A stretch of 36,293 nt of DNA from Alloboseaceae bacterium BT-24-1 (GCA_025846845.1 JAOYTL010000004.1:1-36293); one strand, 5' to 3'. Positions 25,861-33,887 are shown, counted from the first letter of the stretch. Numbers and translations are program-made. The notes: a model not told the origin generated them from the sequence alone.

Positions 25861-26480
25861 GCATCGCCCATCGCCCATCCGACGAGACTCTCGCCGCCTT
25901 CGCCGGCGGCCGCCTCGACGAGGGGCTGGCGCTGGCTGTCGCCGCCCATGTCGAGCTGAACAGCGAAAGTCGGCGCCTCGTGCATGAGCTCGAGGCGGTT
26001 CAGGGCGCCTTGCTCGACCGCATCGAGCCGGTTGCGATGTCGACGGGGGCGCTGGACAGGATCGAGCAGCATCCGGCCTCCCGCCATCCTACCGAGCCTC
26101 GTGTCGTCGAGCCCGGCATGCCGGCCGTACTGCTCCCTTATGCGTTCGGGCCGTGGCGGCCGATCGGTATCCGGATCGCGATGCGGCGGGTCGAGGTGCC
26201 CGGGTCGCAGGCGCGGGTCTTCATGCTGCGGGCCGGCCCGGGGATCGCGCTGCCGCACCACAAGCACACCGGCTTCGAATGGACGACCATCCTCTCCGGC
26301 GCCTACGAGCATGAATATGGCCGCTATGCCGCCGGCGATTTCGACGAGGCGGACGCCGAGCACGACCACACGCCGCGTGTCGACCCCGTCGAGGGCTGCA
26401 CCTGCCTGGTCGCCATGACCGGCAACGTCCTGTTCCAGGGCTGGCTCGGCAGGCTGCTGCAACCGCTGGTGCGGTTGTGA
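25857..26480 (+). CDS. chrR: ChrR-like anti-sigma factor with lost zinc cysteines
   Basis: A 207-residue anti-sigma factor with an N-terminal anti-sigma domain (about 1-75) and a C-terminal cupin. In ChrR of Rhodobacter sphaeroides the first domain binds zinc through H6, H31, C35 and C38. Here H5 and H31 remain, but the cysteine places are N35 and S38 (HVELNSESRR). The cupin metal ligands look intact: H134, H136 and E140, and H168 or H170. The GCTCL pair C180/C182 is also kept. ChrR holds the sigma factor inactive until singlet oxygen or organic peroxide triggers its proteolysis. It overlaps the rpoE stop and the next gene's start. Confidence 0.9.
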   Translation: MSIAHRPSDETLAAFAGGRLDEGLALAVAAHVELNSESRRLVHELEAVQGALLDRIEPVAMSTGALDRIEQHPASRHPTEPRVVEPGMPAVLLPYAFGPWRPIGIRIAMRRVEVPGSQARVFMLRAGPGIALPHHKHTGFEWTTILSGAYEHEYGRYAAGDFDEADAEHDHTPRVDPVEGCTCLVAMTGNVLFQGWLGRLLQPLVRL

Positions 26481-27280
26481 CCTGGGCCTCTTTCGCGGCA
26501 GCATTGCTCTTCGTTGCCGTCGCGATGTCGGTGACCATGCTGCTGGCGACCAGGATCGAGCGCCGCACCGGCAATTCCGGCTGGATCGATGTGGTCTGGA
26601 CTTTTGGTCTTGGCGCCACCGGCGCCGCGGGGGCGCTCCTGCCGTTCGGCGAAGGGCCGCTCGCGCGTCGTCTCTTCGTCGCTGCGCTCGTTGTGGCATG
26701 GGCGCTACGCCTCGGCCTGCATATCGCCGGGCGGACCAAAGGCATCTCCGACGACCCGCGCTATGCCCGGATGAAGCGCGACTGGGGGCCAGAGGCTCCC
26801 GCGAAAATGGCCCGCCTGCTGCAAGTCCAGGCGCTCGCGAGCATCCCCCTCGCCATCGGCATTGTCCTGGCGGCTCATAACCCGGCCGCGCTGGGCCAGG
26901 CGCAGGATGCGCTCGGCCTGGCGATCTTTATCGTCGGCATCGTCGGAGGCGCGATCGCCGACCGGCAGTTGCGCGGCTTCGCGCAATCGGGGCTGGGAGG
27001 CGTCTGCGACACCGGTCTTTGGGCCTTTTCGCGCCATCCCAACTACTTCTTCGAAGCCGTTCTCTGGTGCGCCTATGCGGTGATCGCCTCCGGCATGGCC
27101 TACACGATCGGCTGGCTCGCCTGGCTCGCGCCCGCCTCGATCACCCTGCTGCTCGTCCGCGTCTCCGGCATTCCGCCGCTGGAGGAGCACATGCTCGCCA
27201 AGCACGGAGCGGCCTATCGCGACTATCAGAGCCGGACCAGCGCCTTCGTCCCGCTGCCGCCAAAAGGAGCCAGGCCATGA
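26477..27280 (+). CDS. DUF1295 membrane protein
   Basis: A 267-residue DUF1295 protein (steroid 5-alpha-reductase-like, isoprenylcysteine-methyltransferase-like fold) with about six membrane helices. Diagnostic stretches are SGWIDVVWTFGLG, DPRYARMKRDWG, GLWAFSRHPNYFFE and SGIPPLEEHMLAKHGAAYRDYQ. The C-terminal part binds a reduced cofactor or SAM in relatives. The start is GTG 26477, overlapping the chrR stop (GTGA), and its stop overlaps the next gene, so all four genes of the sigma operon are coupled. The role in fatty-acid modification is suggested by the neighbouring methyltransferase but not shown. Confidence 0.9.
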   Translation: MTWASFAAALLFVAVAMSVTMLLATRIERRTGNSGWIDVVWTFGLGATGAAGALLPFGEGPLARRLFVAALVVAWALRLGLHIAGRTKGISDDPRYARMKRDWGPEAPAKMARLLQVQALASIPLAIGIVLAAHNPAALGQAQDALGLAIFIVGIVGGAIADRQLRGFAQSGLGGVCDTGLWAFSRHPNYFFEAVLWCAYAVIASGMAYTIGWLAWLAPASITLLLVRVSGIPPLEEHMLAKHGAAYRDYQSRTSAFVPLPPKGARP

Positions 27281-28299
27281 CGATCATGCAGAGATTGTCG
27301 AGCTGGGGCGAGGCGTTGCCCTTGCCCGATGCGATCAGCCGGATAGTCATCGCATCGCTGGTGGGACGGACGGAACGCGCGCTCGCAACGCAGCCAGGCA
27401 ATGCGGCCAGCTTCGCGCGGGAGATGGCGGACCACCCGATCGCGCTGCACGCGGACGCCGCCAATGCCCAGCATTACGAAGTGCCGGCAGCATTTTTCGA
27501 GCAGGTCCTTGGGCCGAGGCGGAAATATTCGTGCTGCTATTACGCCGACCCTGCCGACAGTCTCGCAACGGCAGAGGAGGCGGCTCTGGCGCTGACCGCC
27601 GAGCATGCCGACCTCGCCGACGGGCAGGAGATCCTCGAGCTCGGCTGCGGCTGGGGCTCGCTCTCGCTTTGGATGGCGGAAGCCTACCCGCAGGCACGGA
27701 TCGTCTCGGTCTCGAACTCGGCCTCGCAACGCGTCTTCATCGAGCAGCGCGCTCGAGAGCGCGGCTTCGGCAATCTGCGCGTGATCACCGCAGACATGAA
27801 CGACTTCGCCATCGAGCAGCGCTTCGACCGTGTCGTTTCGGTCGAGATGTTCGAGCACATGGCGAACTGGCGCGCGCTGCTCGGACGCGTGCATGGCTGG
27901 CTGACGCCGGACGGGCGCCTGTTCATCCACGTCTTCGCCCATATGCATGGCTGCTACCGCTTCGATGTCGGCGAGAGCGCCGACTGGATCGCCCAGCACT
28001 TCTTCACCGGCGGGATCATGCCGAGCGCGGCGCTGGCGCACCAGTTCTCCGACCTCTTCGCAGTCGAGGAAGAATGGCGCTGGAGCGGCGACCATTACCG
28101 CCGTACCGCGGAGGATTGGCTGGCGAGTTTCGACCGCAATCTGGCGGCGATCGAACCGATCCTGCGCGAGGCCTATGGCCAGGATGCGCCTTTGTGGCGC
28201 CGGCGCTGGCGCCTGTTCTTCCTGGCGACGAGCGGGCTGTTCGGGCACGCGGGCGGCGAAGCCTGGAGCGTCAACCACTATCGGCTGCGGCCCGTCTGA
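27277..28299 (+). CDS. CFA-synthase-family SAM methyltransferase (second copy)
   Basis: A 340-residue methyltransferase of the CFA-synthase superfamily, shorter than and only distantly like the copy at 20673-21911. It has NAQHYEVPAAFFEQVLGPRRKYSCCYY, the SAM loop ILELGCGWGSLSLWMA, VVSVEMFEHM and FIHVFAHMHGCYRF. It thus keeps SCC and a histidine-rich loop that the other copy changes. AAAGGAG lies 7 bases before the ATG. Fourth gene of the rpoE-chrR operon. A methyltransferase under RpoE control suggests membrane lipid remodelling under singlet oxygen, for example cyclopropane or methylated furan fatty acids (inference). Confidence 0.9.
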   Translation: MTIMQRLSSWGEALPLPDAISRIVIASLVGRTERALATQPGNAASFAREMADHPIALHADAANAQHYEVPAAFFEQVLGPRRKYSCCYYADPADSLATAEEAALALTAEHADLADGQEILELGCGWGSLSLWMAEAYPQARIVSVSNSASQRVFIEQRARERGFGNLRVITADMNDFAIEQRFDRVVSVEMFEHMANWRALLGRVHGWLTPDGRLFIHVFAHMHGCYRFDVGESADWIAQHFFTGGIMPSAALAHQFSDLFAVEEEWRWSGDHYRRTAEDWLASFDRNLAAIEPILREAYGQDAPLWRRRWRLFFLATSGLFGHAGGEAWSVNHYRLRPV

Positions 28300-28320
28300 C
28301 GGCTCGCGGGACGGGGCCGA

Positions 28321-28734
28321 TCAGAGCCAGCCCCAGCCGATCGCCCGCCGCACGACCTCGTACGCCACCCAGCTGCAGAAGCCGACGACGACGGTGCCGT
28401 AGATGATGTCGGCGAGCGTGATCGTCAGCGTCCACGGCCGCAGCGTGGCGTAGTTCGTCAGATCGTAGGTCGCGTAGGCAAGCAGGCCGATCAGGGCGCC
28501 GTTGACGAGCGCGGCGCCGGCATTGCCTTCGCGCAACGCCGGCATCACCGCGAAATGCAGCACGCCGAGCGGAAAGCCGAAATAGAACAGGGCCGCCGGC
28601 ACATAGCGCACCTGTTCGACGATCAGGTCGCCGAGCGCCGGACGATAGAGCCTGGTCGTCATCGTACCGAGCCAGATTGCATCGCAGATGCCGAAGGCGA
28701 CGAGAAAGGCGACGTAGCCGGCGACGAAGCGCAT
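28321..28734 (-). CDS. DUF2177 membrane protein
   Basis: A 137-residue DUF2177 protein with four membrane helices (VAGYVAFLVAFGICDAIWLG; AALFYFGFPLGVLHFAV; LVNGALIGLLAYATYDLTNYATL; IIYGTVVVGFCSWVAYEVVRR). The family signature D-WLG and TYDLTN-ATL are present. Function is unknown. ATG 28734 is chosen because GGAGG precedes it by 5 bases and the membrane helix follows at once; the frame is open upstream to 28851 without family sequence. It is convergent with the sigma operon and has its own RpoE-type promoter candidate. Confidence 0.88.
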   Translation of the reverse strand: MRFVAGYVAFLVAFGICDAIWLGTMTTRLYRPALGDLIVEQVRYVPAALFYFGFPLGVLHFAVMPALREGNAGAALVNGALIGLLAYATYDLTNYATLRPWTLTITLADIIYGTVVVGFCSWVAYEVVRRAIGWGWL

Positions 28735-28759
28735 GACGACCTCCAGGACTTGGTACCTG

Positions 28760-28789
28760 AAGATACGCAGCGCGCGCCCATCCGGATTA
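28760..28789 (-). promoter_or_regulatory. Candidate RpoE-type promoter of the DUF2177 gene
   Basis: On the minus strand TAATCC, 18 bp and TATCTT lead toward the DUF2177 start at 28734. The -10 element TATCTT is identical to that of the sigma-factor gene and the -35 box differs from TGATCC by one base. Confidence 0.6.
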
Positions 28790-28816
28790 CCTTGCCGAGC
28801 AGGTTGCACAGACCGG

Positions 28817-28846
28817 CGATCCAGCGCGCCTTGTCCGACGTACATT
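28817..28846 (+). promoter_or_regulatory. Candidate RpoE-type promoter of the lipoprotein esterase gene
   Basis: CGATCC (28817-28822), an 18-bp spacer and TACATT (28841-28846) precede the esterase ATG at 28875. One base of the -35 box differs from TGATCC, and spacing and TA are kept. Confidence 0.55.
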
Positions 28847-28874
28847 CGCAAAGGCTAGCAATGCAAAGGCGCCG

Positions 28875-29735
28875 ATGACGATCCCGATTTCCAGGCGCGC
28901 TGTCATGGCGGCGCTCTCCAGCATGGCCCTCGCCGGTTGCGCCGCGCTACGGCCGGGCGCGCTGAGCGGAGGCGCGCGCGACGTCGCCTATGGCCGCCAT
29001 CCGCGCCAGACGATGGACATCTATGTCCCGCCCGGCGGTGGCACGGGAATGCCGGTCGTCTTCTTCATCTATGGCGGCTCATGGGCCAACGGAGCCAAGG
29101 AGAGCTATGCTTTCGTCGGCGACGCCCTGGCCAGTCGTGGCTTCGTCGCCGTGATCGCCGACTACAGGCTCGTGCCGGAGATACGGTTCCCGGTCTTCAT
29201 CGAAGACGGCGCAGCGGCGCTTCGCTTCGTGCATGACGAGATCGCGCGCTTTGGGGGCGATCCGCGCAGGATCCATCTCATCGGGCACTCGGCGGGCGCC
29301 TACAACGCGATGATGCTGACGCTGGACAGGGGCTATCTCGCGCGAGTTGGACTGCCGTCGCATGTCATCCGCTCGACGGTGGGACTTTCGGGTCCCTATG
29401 ATTTCCTGCCTCTGGATATCGACGTGACCAAGGCGGCCTTCGGCTCTGCGCCCAATCTGGAACGGACGCAGCCGATCCATTTCGCCCGCAAGGACGTGCC
29501 GCCGATCCTGCTCGCGACCGGCACCGACGACACCACGGTCCTGCCCCGCAACAGCGAGCGGCTCGCCGCCGCGCTACGCCGCGCCGGTGCGCGCTCCGTG
29601 ACGCTCAAGACCTATGCGGGCCTCGGTCATGCCGGAACCGCGGTTTCGCTCGCGCGCACTATGAGCTGGCGAGCGCCCGTTCTCGATGATGTCGTTGGCT
29701 TCTGGCAGGAGGCGCAACCGGCTCTTCGGGAATGA
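28875..29735 (+). CDS. Alpha/beta hydrolase (carboxylesterase-like) lipoprotein
   Basis: A 286-residue alpha/beta hydrolase with a lipoprotein signal: a positively charged start, a hydrophobic segment and the lipobox LAGC, giving a lipid-anchored Cys near residue 22. The core has the oxyanion-loop YGGSW (HGG in many relatives), the nucleophile elbow GHSAGAYN with Ser near 142, an Asp in TGTDDTTV and a His in GLGHAG. It likely hydrolyses ester bonds of lipids or peroxidised acyl chains at the membrane (inference from the RpoE-type promoter). The substrate is not known. It is transcribed away from the DUF2177 gene. Confidence 0.88.
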   Translation: MTIPISRRAVMAALSSMALAGCAALRPGALSGGARDVAYGRHPRQTMDIYVPPGGGTGMPVVFFIYGGSWANGAKESYAFVGDALASRGFVAVIADYRLVPEIRFPVFIEDGAAALRFVHDEIARFGGDPRRIHLIGHSAGAYNAMMLTLDRGYLARVGLPSHVIRSTVGLSGPYDFLPLDIDVTKAAFGSAPNLERTQPIHFARKDVPPILLATGTDDTTVLPRNSERLAAALRRAGARSVTLKTYAGLGHAGTAVSLARTMSWRAPVLDDVVGFWQEAQPALRE

Positions 29736-29768
29736 CATGTCGTGAACGTCAACTTTGGACGGGTGCGC

Positions 29769-29820
29769 CCCGGAAATGTCCGCTTCCTGGCAGTGAATGA
29801 AAGTCGGCTACTGGCGCAAC
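29769..29820 (+). repeat. Dispersed intergenic repeat remnant, copy C
   Basis: Begins CCCGGAAATGTC and ends CTGGCGCAAC, like 5919-5970. The middle is diverged. It lies right after the esterase gene and before the integrase remnant. Confidence 0.45.
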
Positions 29821-29921
29821 CACGACCGGTCGGATGCAGCATCCCGATGGAGGATGCGCCATGCTTGTCGATGCTCAGCAGACCCATCGCCGCTCCGACC
29901 TGGAATACCCGGCGTATCATA

Positions 29922-30160
29922 GGCCCGAAGCCACCCCTGAAGCCGCGCCACATCTGGGCGATCAGGACACGGCTGCAGCGCGACCGACGCGTGCGTGATC
30001 TGGCGATGTTCAATCTCGCGATCGACAGCAAGCTGCGTGGCTGTGATCTCGTCCGGCTGCGCGTAGGTGATGTCGTGCTCGGTGGCCCGTGAGGCTGCGA
30101 ACATCGACCATCCAGCAGAAGACCGGCCGGCCGGTGCCTTTCGAGCTGATTATGCTCTGA
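29922..30160 (+). pseudogene. Remnant of a site-specific integrase
   Basis: The frame encodes PLKPRHIWAIRTRLQ, VRDLAMFNLAIDSKLRGCDL and VRLRVGDVVLGG, a typical N-terminal part of a short tyrosine recombinase common in Rhizobiales. It hits a stop at 30090-30092. A shifted frame then continues with STIQQKTGRPVPFEL before a second stop at 30158-30160. The C-terminal catalytic half with the R-H-R-Y residues is absent. This is a decayed mobile element, not a working enzyme. Confidence 0.75.
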
Positions 30161-30379
30161 TCCTGTCCGGGCAGGTGGACCTTTGAACAATCGCGCGACG
30201 GGCAACCGTCGCGCGTTCAGCGATGGCTGGGCAGCAGGCAGCCATGAATTGTTTGAAGCGGCTCTGCGATGGACAACCCGGTTCGCCGGCCGCACCTCCG
30301 GAAACGTCCAGGATCCGTTCAGAATTTCTGCTTGCGGCCGATACAGGCGGACCGATGCGGGCTTTCCGCGGTTTACCTG
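30161..30379. other. Intergenic stretch with a strong hairpin
   Basis: No gene is supported. Positions 30192-30201 and 30206-30215 form a perfect 10-bp GC stem closed by GCAA, a GNRA-type tetraloop. No T-run follows. It could be part of the decayed mobile element or a transcript-end structure for the convergent LysR gene. Confidence 0.5.
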
Positions 30380-31273
30380 CTAGCGAGTGCGTTCCCTGAA
30401 GCGCGGATCCTGTTCGATCAATTCGATCAGCAACTCGGTGAGGACCCGAATCTTCCGTTCGGGATGCTGGCCCGGCGGGCGCACGACGTAGGCGCCAGAT
30501 GGCGGCAGTGGGTAGCGAGGCATGACCGGAACAAGCGCACCGGAGGCCACATGCTCGTGGATGATGCAGTCGGGAAGGCGGGCGATGCCCAGTCCCGCTA
30601 CGGCGGCGACGGCGAGTGCCGTGCCGTTATCGGCCTTGAAGTGCCCACGGGGCTGCATCGTGACGATGTCGTCGCCGTCCATGAACCGCCAGGTTTCGGT
30701 ACCCTGCATGAGGACTTGATGAGAGAGGAGATCACCCGGCGCCTCAGGTGAACCATGGGCCTTGATATAGTCCGGACTCGCGACCAGCGTTCCTCGGATC
30801 GGCCCGATGCGCCTGGCGACCAGATTGGAATCCCGGAGGGTGCCAACGCGGATCGCACAATCGAAACCCTCCGCGACGAGATCGACAAAGCGATCGCTAT
30901 AGGAAGCGTGGATGTGGAGTTGCGGGTGCCGTCGCGACATCTCGGCGAGCATCGGCGTAAAATGGGTCGGGCCGAATGTAAGCGGCATGGCGATCCGCAA
31001 ACGGCCGCGGAGGTCGCCGTCCGGCACGATCGTTTCCCTGGCAGTGTCGATCTCGAGGCAAGCTCTGGCTGCATAATCGCGGAACAAAGCCCCCGCTTCC
31101 GTCAGCGCGGCGCCGCGGGTGGTTCGCGCGACAAGCTGCACGCCGACGTCTGCTTCCAGGCGGATCAGCCGTCGGCTGACGATGGATTTGGAGATGCCAA
31201 GCCGGCGCGCGGCGGCTGAAACGCCCCCCGCATCTGCAAGCTCAACGAATGTCTGCAGATCCTCGATTTCCAT
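30380..31273 (-). CDS. LysR-family transcriptional regulator
   Basis: A 297-residue LysR regulator. The helix-turn-helix covers about residues 3-60 (MEIEDLQTFVELADAGGVSA; RLGISKSIVSRRLIRLE), and the effector domain follows with LRIAMPLTFGPTHFTPML. It resembles the AraC-unrelated CrgA-like group whose members regulate an adjacent enzyme. The start is ATG 31273; the frame is open far upstream to 32152, but that stretch is antisense to the hydrolase gene. It is divergent from the YcaC-like hydrolase at 31418. Confidence 0.88.
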   Translation of the reverse strand: MEIEDLQTFVELADAGGVSAAARRLGISKSIVSRRLIRLEADVGVQLVARTTRGAALTEAGALFRDYAARACLEIDTARETIVPDGDLRGRLRIAMPLTFGPTHFTPMLAEMSRRHPQLHIHASYSDRFVDLVAEGFDCAIRVGTLRDSNLVARRIGPIRGTLVASPDYIKAHGSPEAPGDLLSHQVLMQGTETWRFMDGDDIVTMQPRGHFKADNGTALAVAAVAGLGIARLPDCIIHEHVASGALVPVMPRYPLPPSGAYVVRPPGQHPERKIRVLTELLIELIEQDPRFRERTR

Positions 31274-31359
31274 GTCGGCGTTCCCTATTGTGCGACACAG
31301 CTTCACACTTGGCAGCACTATCGTAACGCTTGAAGGAACGGCAGAACAGGGCGGCGTGC

Positions 31360-31376
31360 CCGAGGAATTGCCTCGG
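31360..31376. promoter_or_regulatory. Inverted repeat between LysR and hydrolase genes
   Basis: CCGAGG-AATTG-CCTCGG lies in the 144-bp divergent gap, 41 bp before the hydrolase start. It is a possible LysR binding site, supported only by symmetry and location. Confidence 0.35.
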
Positions 31377-31417
31377 AACACGCTCACATTCACTGACGAC
31401 ATCAGAAAAGGATAGTC

Positions 31418-32071
31418 ATGACCTTCCGCAACGGCCTGAAGTCGCTCCTTCGCCCAGAAGATTCTGTCCTCGTATTGATAGACCACCAGCCTTTCCAGCT
31501 CACAAACCTGAACAGTCACGACCCGCATATGGCGGTGAACAATGCAACGGCTCTGGCGAAAGCCGCCAAGGCTTTTGGCGTCCCGACCATTCTGACCAGC
31601 GTGATCGCTGACCGAGGCGGGCTCATCTTTCCGCAGATCACCAATGTCTTCCGAGGCCAGGAGGTGATCGACCGGACGTTCATCAACACCTGGGAGGACT
31701 CGAAGGTTGTCGACGCGGTCAAGCAGACCGGGCGCAAGCAGTTGATCATCGCAGGCCTGTACACGGAGATCTGCGTTGCAATGCCGGCGATTCAGGCCGC
31801 CGGCGAAGGCTGGGATGTGACGGTGATCACGGACGCCTGCGGCGCTGTGTCGGTCGAAGCCCATCAGGTCGCGATCCAGCGCATGATCGCGGCTGGCTGC
31901 AATATGATGACATGGCTGGCGCTCGCGTCGGAATGGCAGCGCGACCATGCGCGGACCGAGACCGGCGCTGCATTCGTCGAGCTCCTCAAGGATCATATGG
32001 CAGGCAGCGGCATCGCGTTCCTGTGGGAGCAGCAGCTGCTCAACACGCCGGTGCCGAGCGCCGCTGGCTGA
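31418..32071 (+). CDS. YcaC-like isochorismatase-family hydrolase
   Basis: A 217-residue cysteine hydrolase of the isochorismatase superfamily, YcaC subgroup. The catalytic Asp is D22 (VLVLIDHQ), and the nucleophile Cys lies in GLYTEICVAMPA, with the usual Lys region between. The motif SVIADRGGLIFPQI is typical of this subgroup, whose natural substrate is unknown. AAAGGA lies 5 bases before the ATG. It is clearly different from the biuH-like enzyme at 10190, which has the HTREGH and REANDRGY motifs. It is divergent from, and probably controlled by, the LysR gene next to it. Confidence 0.9.
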   Translation: MTFRNGLKSLLRPEDSVLVLIDHQPFQLTNLNSHDPHMAVNNATALAKAAKAFGVPTILTSVIADRGGLIFPQITNVFRGQEVIDRTFINTWEDSKVVDAVKQTGRKQLIIAGLYTEICVAMPAIQAAGEGWDVTVITDACGAVSVEAHQVAIQRMIAAGCNMMTWLALASEWQRDHARTETGAAFVELLKDHMAGSGIAFLWEQQLLNTPVPSAAG

Positions 32072-32312
32072 CCAAGTCGGATAGCGAGAGCGGCGAGATG
32101 CGTTGCGAGACAGCGGACCTGGTGTCGCGGCTCGCCGTCCCCTTTGCACCAAGTGCCGCGAAGGTCCGGCGACCTAGCCGGCGCTTTCGCGGACGCCCGC
32201 AACCTCTGTCGGCGCGGAAGCGGACTATCGGGTGCGCGGCGACACCGCTGGGTGTCCGCTCGTCATGTCGCTAACGGCGCTCGCAACAAGATCAAGGAGG
32301 TCTAAGACATCA

Positions 32313-32954
32313 ATGCCCACGCTTTACTATGCAGTCGGTGCCTGCTCGCTGGCTCCTCACATCGCCCTCGAATGGATCGGTAGGCCGTACGAAGCGGTCA
32401 AGGTGCGATACGGCTCCGAGGAACTGCTTGCGGTGAACCCTGCCGGCGCAGTGCCGACCCTTCGTGAGGATGACGGCTGGCTTCTGACGCAAGCCGGCGC
32501 CATCCTGGACTATCTGGCGCACAAACATCCTGAGGCCATGCTTGCCGGCGGCAACGGCCTGCGCGCCAAAGCCGAGGCGCATCGCTGGTCCGCTTTCTTC
32601 ACCTCGGACGTTCACGCCGCCTTCTGGCCGATCTTCATGCCGGCTCGCTACACGACCGACACGAACGATGTCGCACGCAAGGCCGTGACGAAAGCCGGGC
32701 AGGAACTCGTCGCGAAGCAATTTGCCATCCTCGACCGGCACCTCGACGGACGCGAACATATCCTCGACGGCGGCCGCTCGGTCATCGACGCCTATGCGTT
32801 TCCAATGATGCAGTGGGCATCGAAGCTGCTGCCCGACCAACTGAAAGAGTATCCTAACGTCCAGGCGCTGCGTGACAGGATTGCAGCCGATCCGGCGGTG
32901 CAGAGGGTGCTGGCGCGCGAGCAGGCCGCCGGCCACGAGAAGCGAGCGGACTGA
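32313..32954 (+). CDS. Glutathione S-transferase family protein
   Basis: A 213-residue cytosolic GST. The N-terminal thioredoxin-like domain begins PTLYYAVGACSLAPHIALEW, with CSLAPH resembling the beta/theta-class CSLSPH glutathione contact, and contains NPAGAVPTL and the SNAIL-like TQAGAILDYLA. The helical C-terminal domain includes the hydrophobic-pocket region with ILDGGRSVIDAYAF. It conjugates or isomerises electrophiles with glutathione. AAGGAGG lies 12 bases before the ATG at 32313. The 240 bp before it hold no gene. It follows the hydrolase gene on the same strand, but the gap makes joint transcription uncertain. Confidence 0.92.
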   Translation: MPTLYYAVGACSLAPHIALEWIGRPYEAVKVRYGSEELLAVNPAGAVPTLREDDGWLLTQAGAILDYLAHKHPEAMLAGGNGLRAKAEAHRWSAFFTSDVHAAFWPIFMPARYTTDTNDVARKAVTKAGQELVAKQFAILDRHLDGREHILDGGRSVIDAYAFPMMQWASKLLPDQLKEYPNVQALRDRIAADPAVQRVLAREQAAGHEKRAD

Positions 32955-33133
32955 CGAGACGACGGCGGCAGTCCAACTTCAGTGGACGCTTGCTAGGGAC
33001 GCTGGGCCCTCGGTCGCGCGCTTGGGCAAGCAGTCGGTCCCACTGCAGAATGTCCGCCTTCGGAACGAATTTCTGCTTATGACGCGGACCAAGACTGTCT
33101 TTTACCAAACCTCGCGCATGATCGTCGCGTCCG

Positions 33134-33826
33134 TCATTGCACCCGACGCGGTTCGAAGGCAAAGGCGCTGAGCCCCAGCCATTGTTGCATGGAGCAAGCC
33201 AGGGCCCGATCGCCGTCGATCTCCAATTGACCGGTGTCGGACTCCTTCTTGATCGTCGTCAGTCCCATCCAGATCGCCGTCATCGTGCGCAGGGAACTCG
33301 TGACCAGCAGATCGAGCTGATGGCCGGGATCGAAATTGCAAAGGTCGACTGCACCGTCGGCCACCACCAGCCACCACCTCTTCTGGGACCCAGGAAGTTC
33401 GGGGTACAGAAACTGTATCGTGCAGCGATGTTCCGGCAGCAGCTTGACGTTGAGGCTGCGGCGCATGTCCCACATCAGCAATGAGGGGTCGAGGTTCTTG
33501 AGCGAGAGCCGCGATTCCATCCAGTGCTGCGCCCAGTTGCCGAGGCCCATGATCAGCGATCTCAGTTCCTCGCCCGCCTCGGAAAGATGATATTCAACCG
33601 AGCCCTTCGTCTTGCGCGATACGGTGATGACCCCGGCCTGCTGCAATTCCTTGAGCCGTTTCGAGAGCAAGGCAGGCGACATCTTCGGTAGGCCGCGCCG
33701 CAGATCATTGAATCGGGTGCTGCCGCAGAGCAGTTCTCGCACCACCAGCGTCGTCCATCGACTGCACAATATCTCCGAGGCCATCGACACCGGGCAGAAC
33801 TGGCCGTAGCCGCCGCGATCGTTCAT
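33134..33826 (-). CDS. HxlR-family regulator with C-terminal lipid-binding-like domain
   Basis: A 230-residue regulator. The HxlR winged helix covers about residues 8-100 (CPVSMASEILCSRWTTLVVREL; RFNDLRRGLPKMSPALLSKRLKEL; YHLSEAGEEL). An SCP2-like C-terminal part follows, as in the larger HxlR proteins. Cys11 near the N terminus is at the place used for redox or aldehyde sensing in some HxlR proteins. It is divergent from the acyl-CoA-dehydrogenase-like gene, with a symmetric operator candidate between them, and so probably regulates that gene. Confidence 0.88.
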   Translation of the reverse strand: MNDRGGYGQFCPVSMASEILCSRWTTLVVRELLCGSTRFNDLRRGLPKMSPALLSKRLKELQQAGVITVSRKTKGSVEYHLSEAGEELRSLIMGLGNWAQHWMESRLSLKNLDPSLLMWDMRRSLNVKLLPEHRCTIQFLYPELPGSQKRWWLVVADGAVDLCNFDPGHQLDLLVTSSLRTMTAIWMGLTTIKKESDTGQLEIDGDRALACSMQQWLGLSAFAFEPRRVQ

Positions 33827-33887
33827 GGCGAACCCCGTTTTTCTTTTGGCGAATGGTACCAGATCGGGGTCACACGGAAAACGCCAG

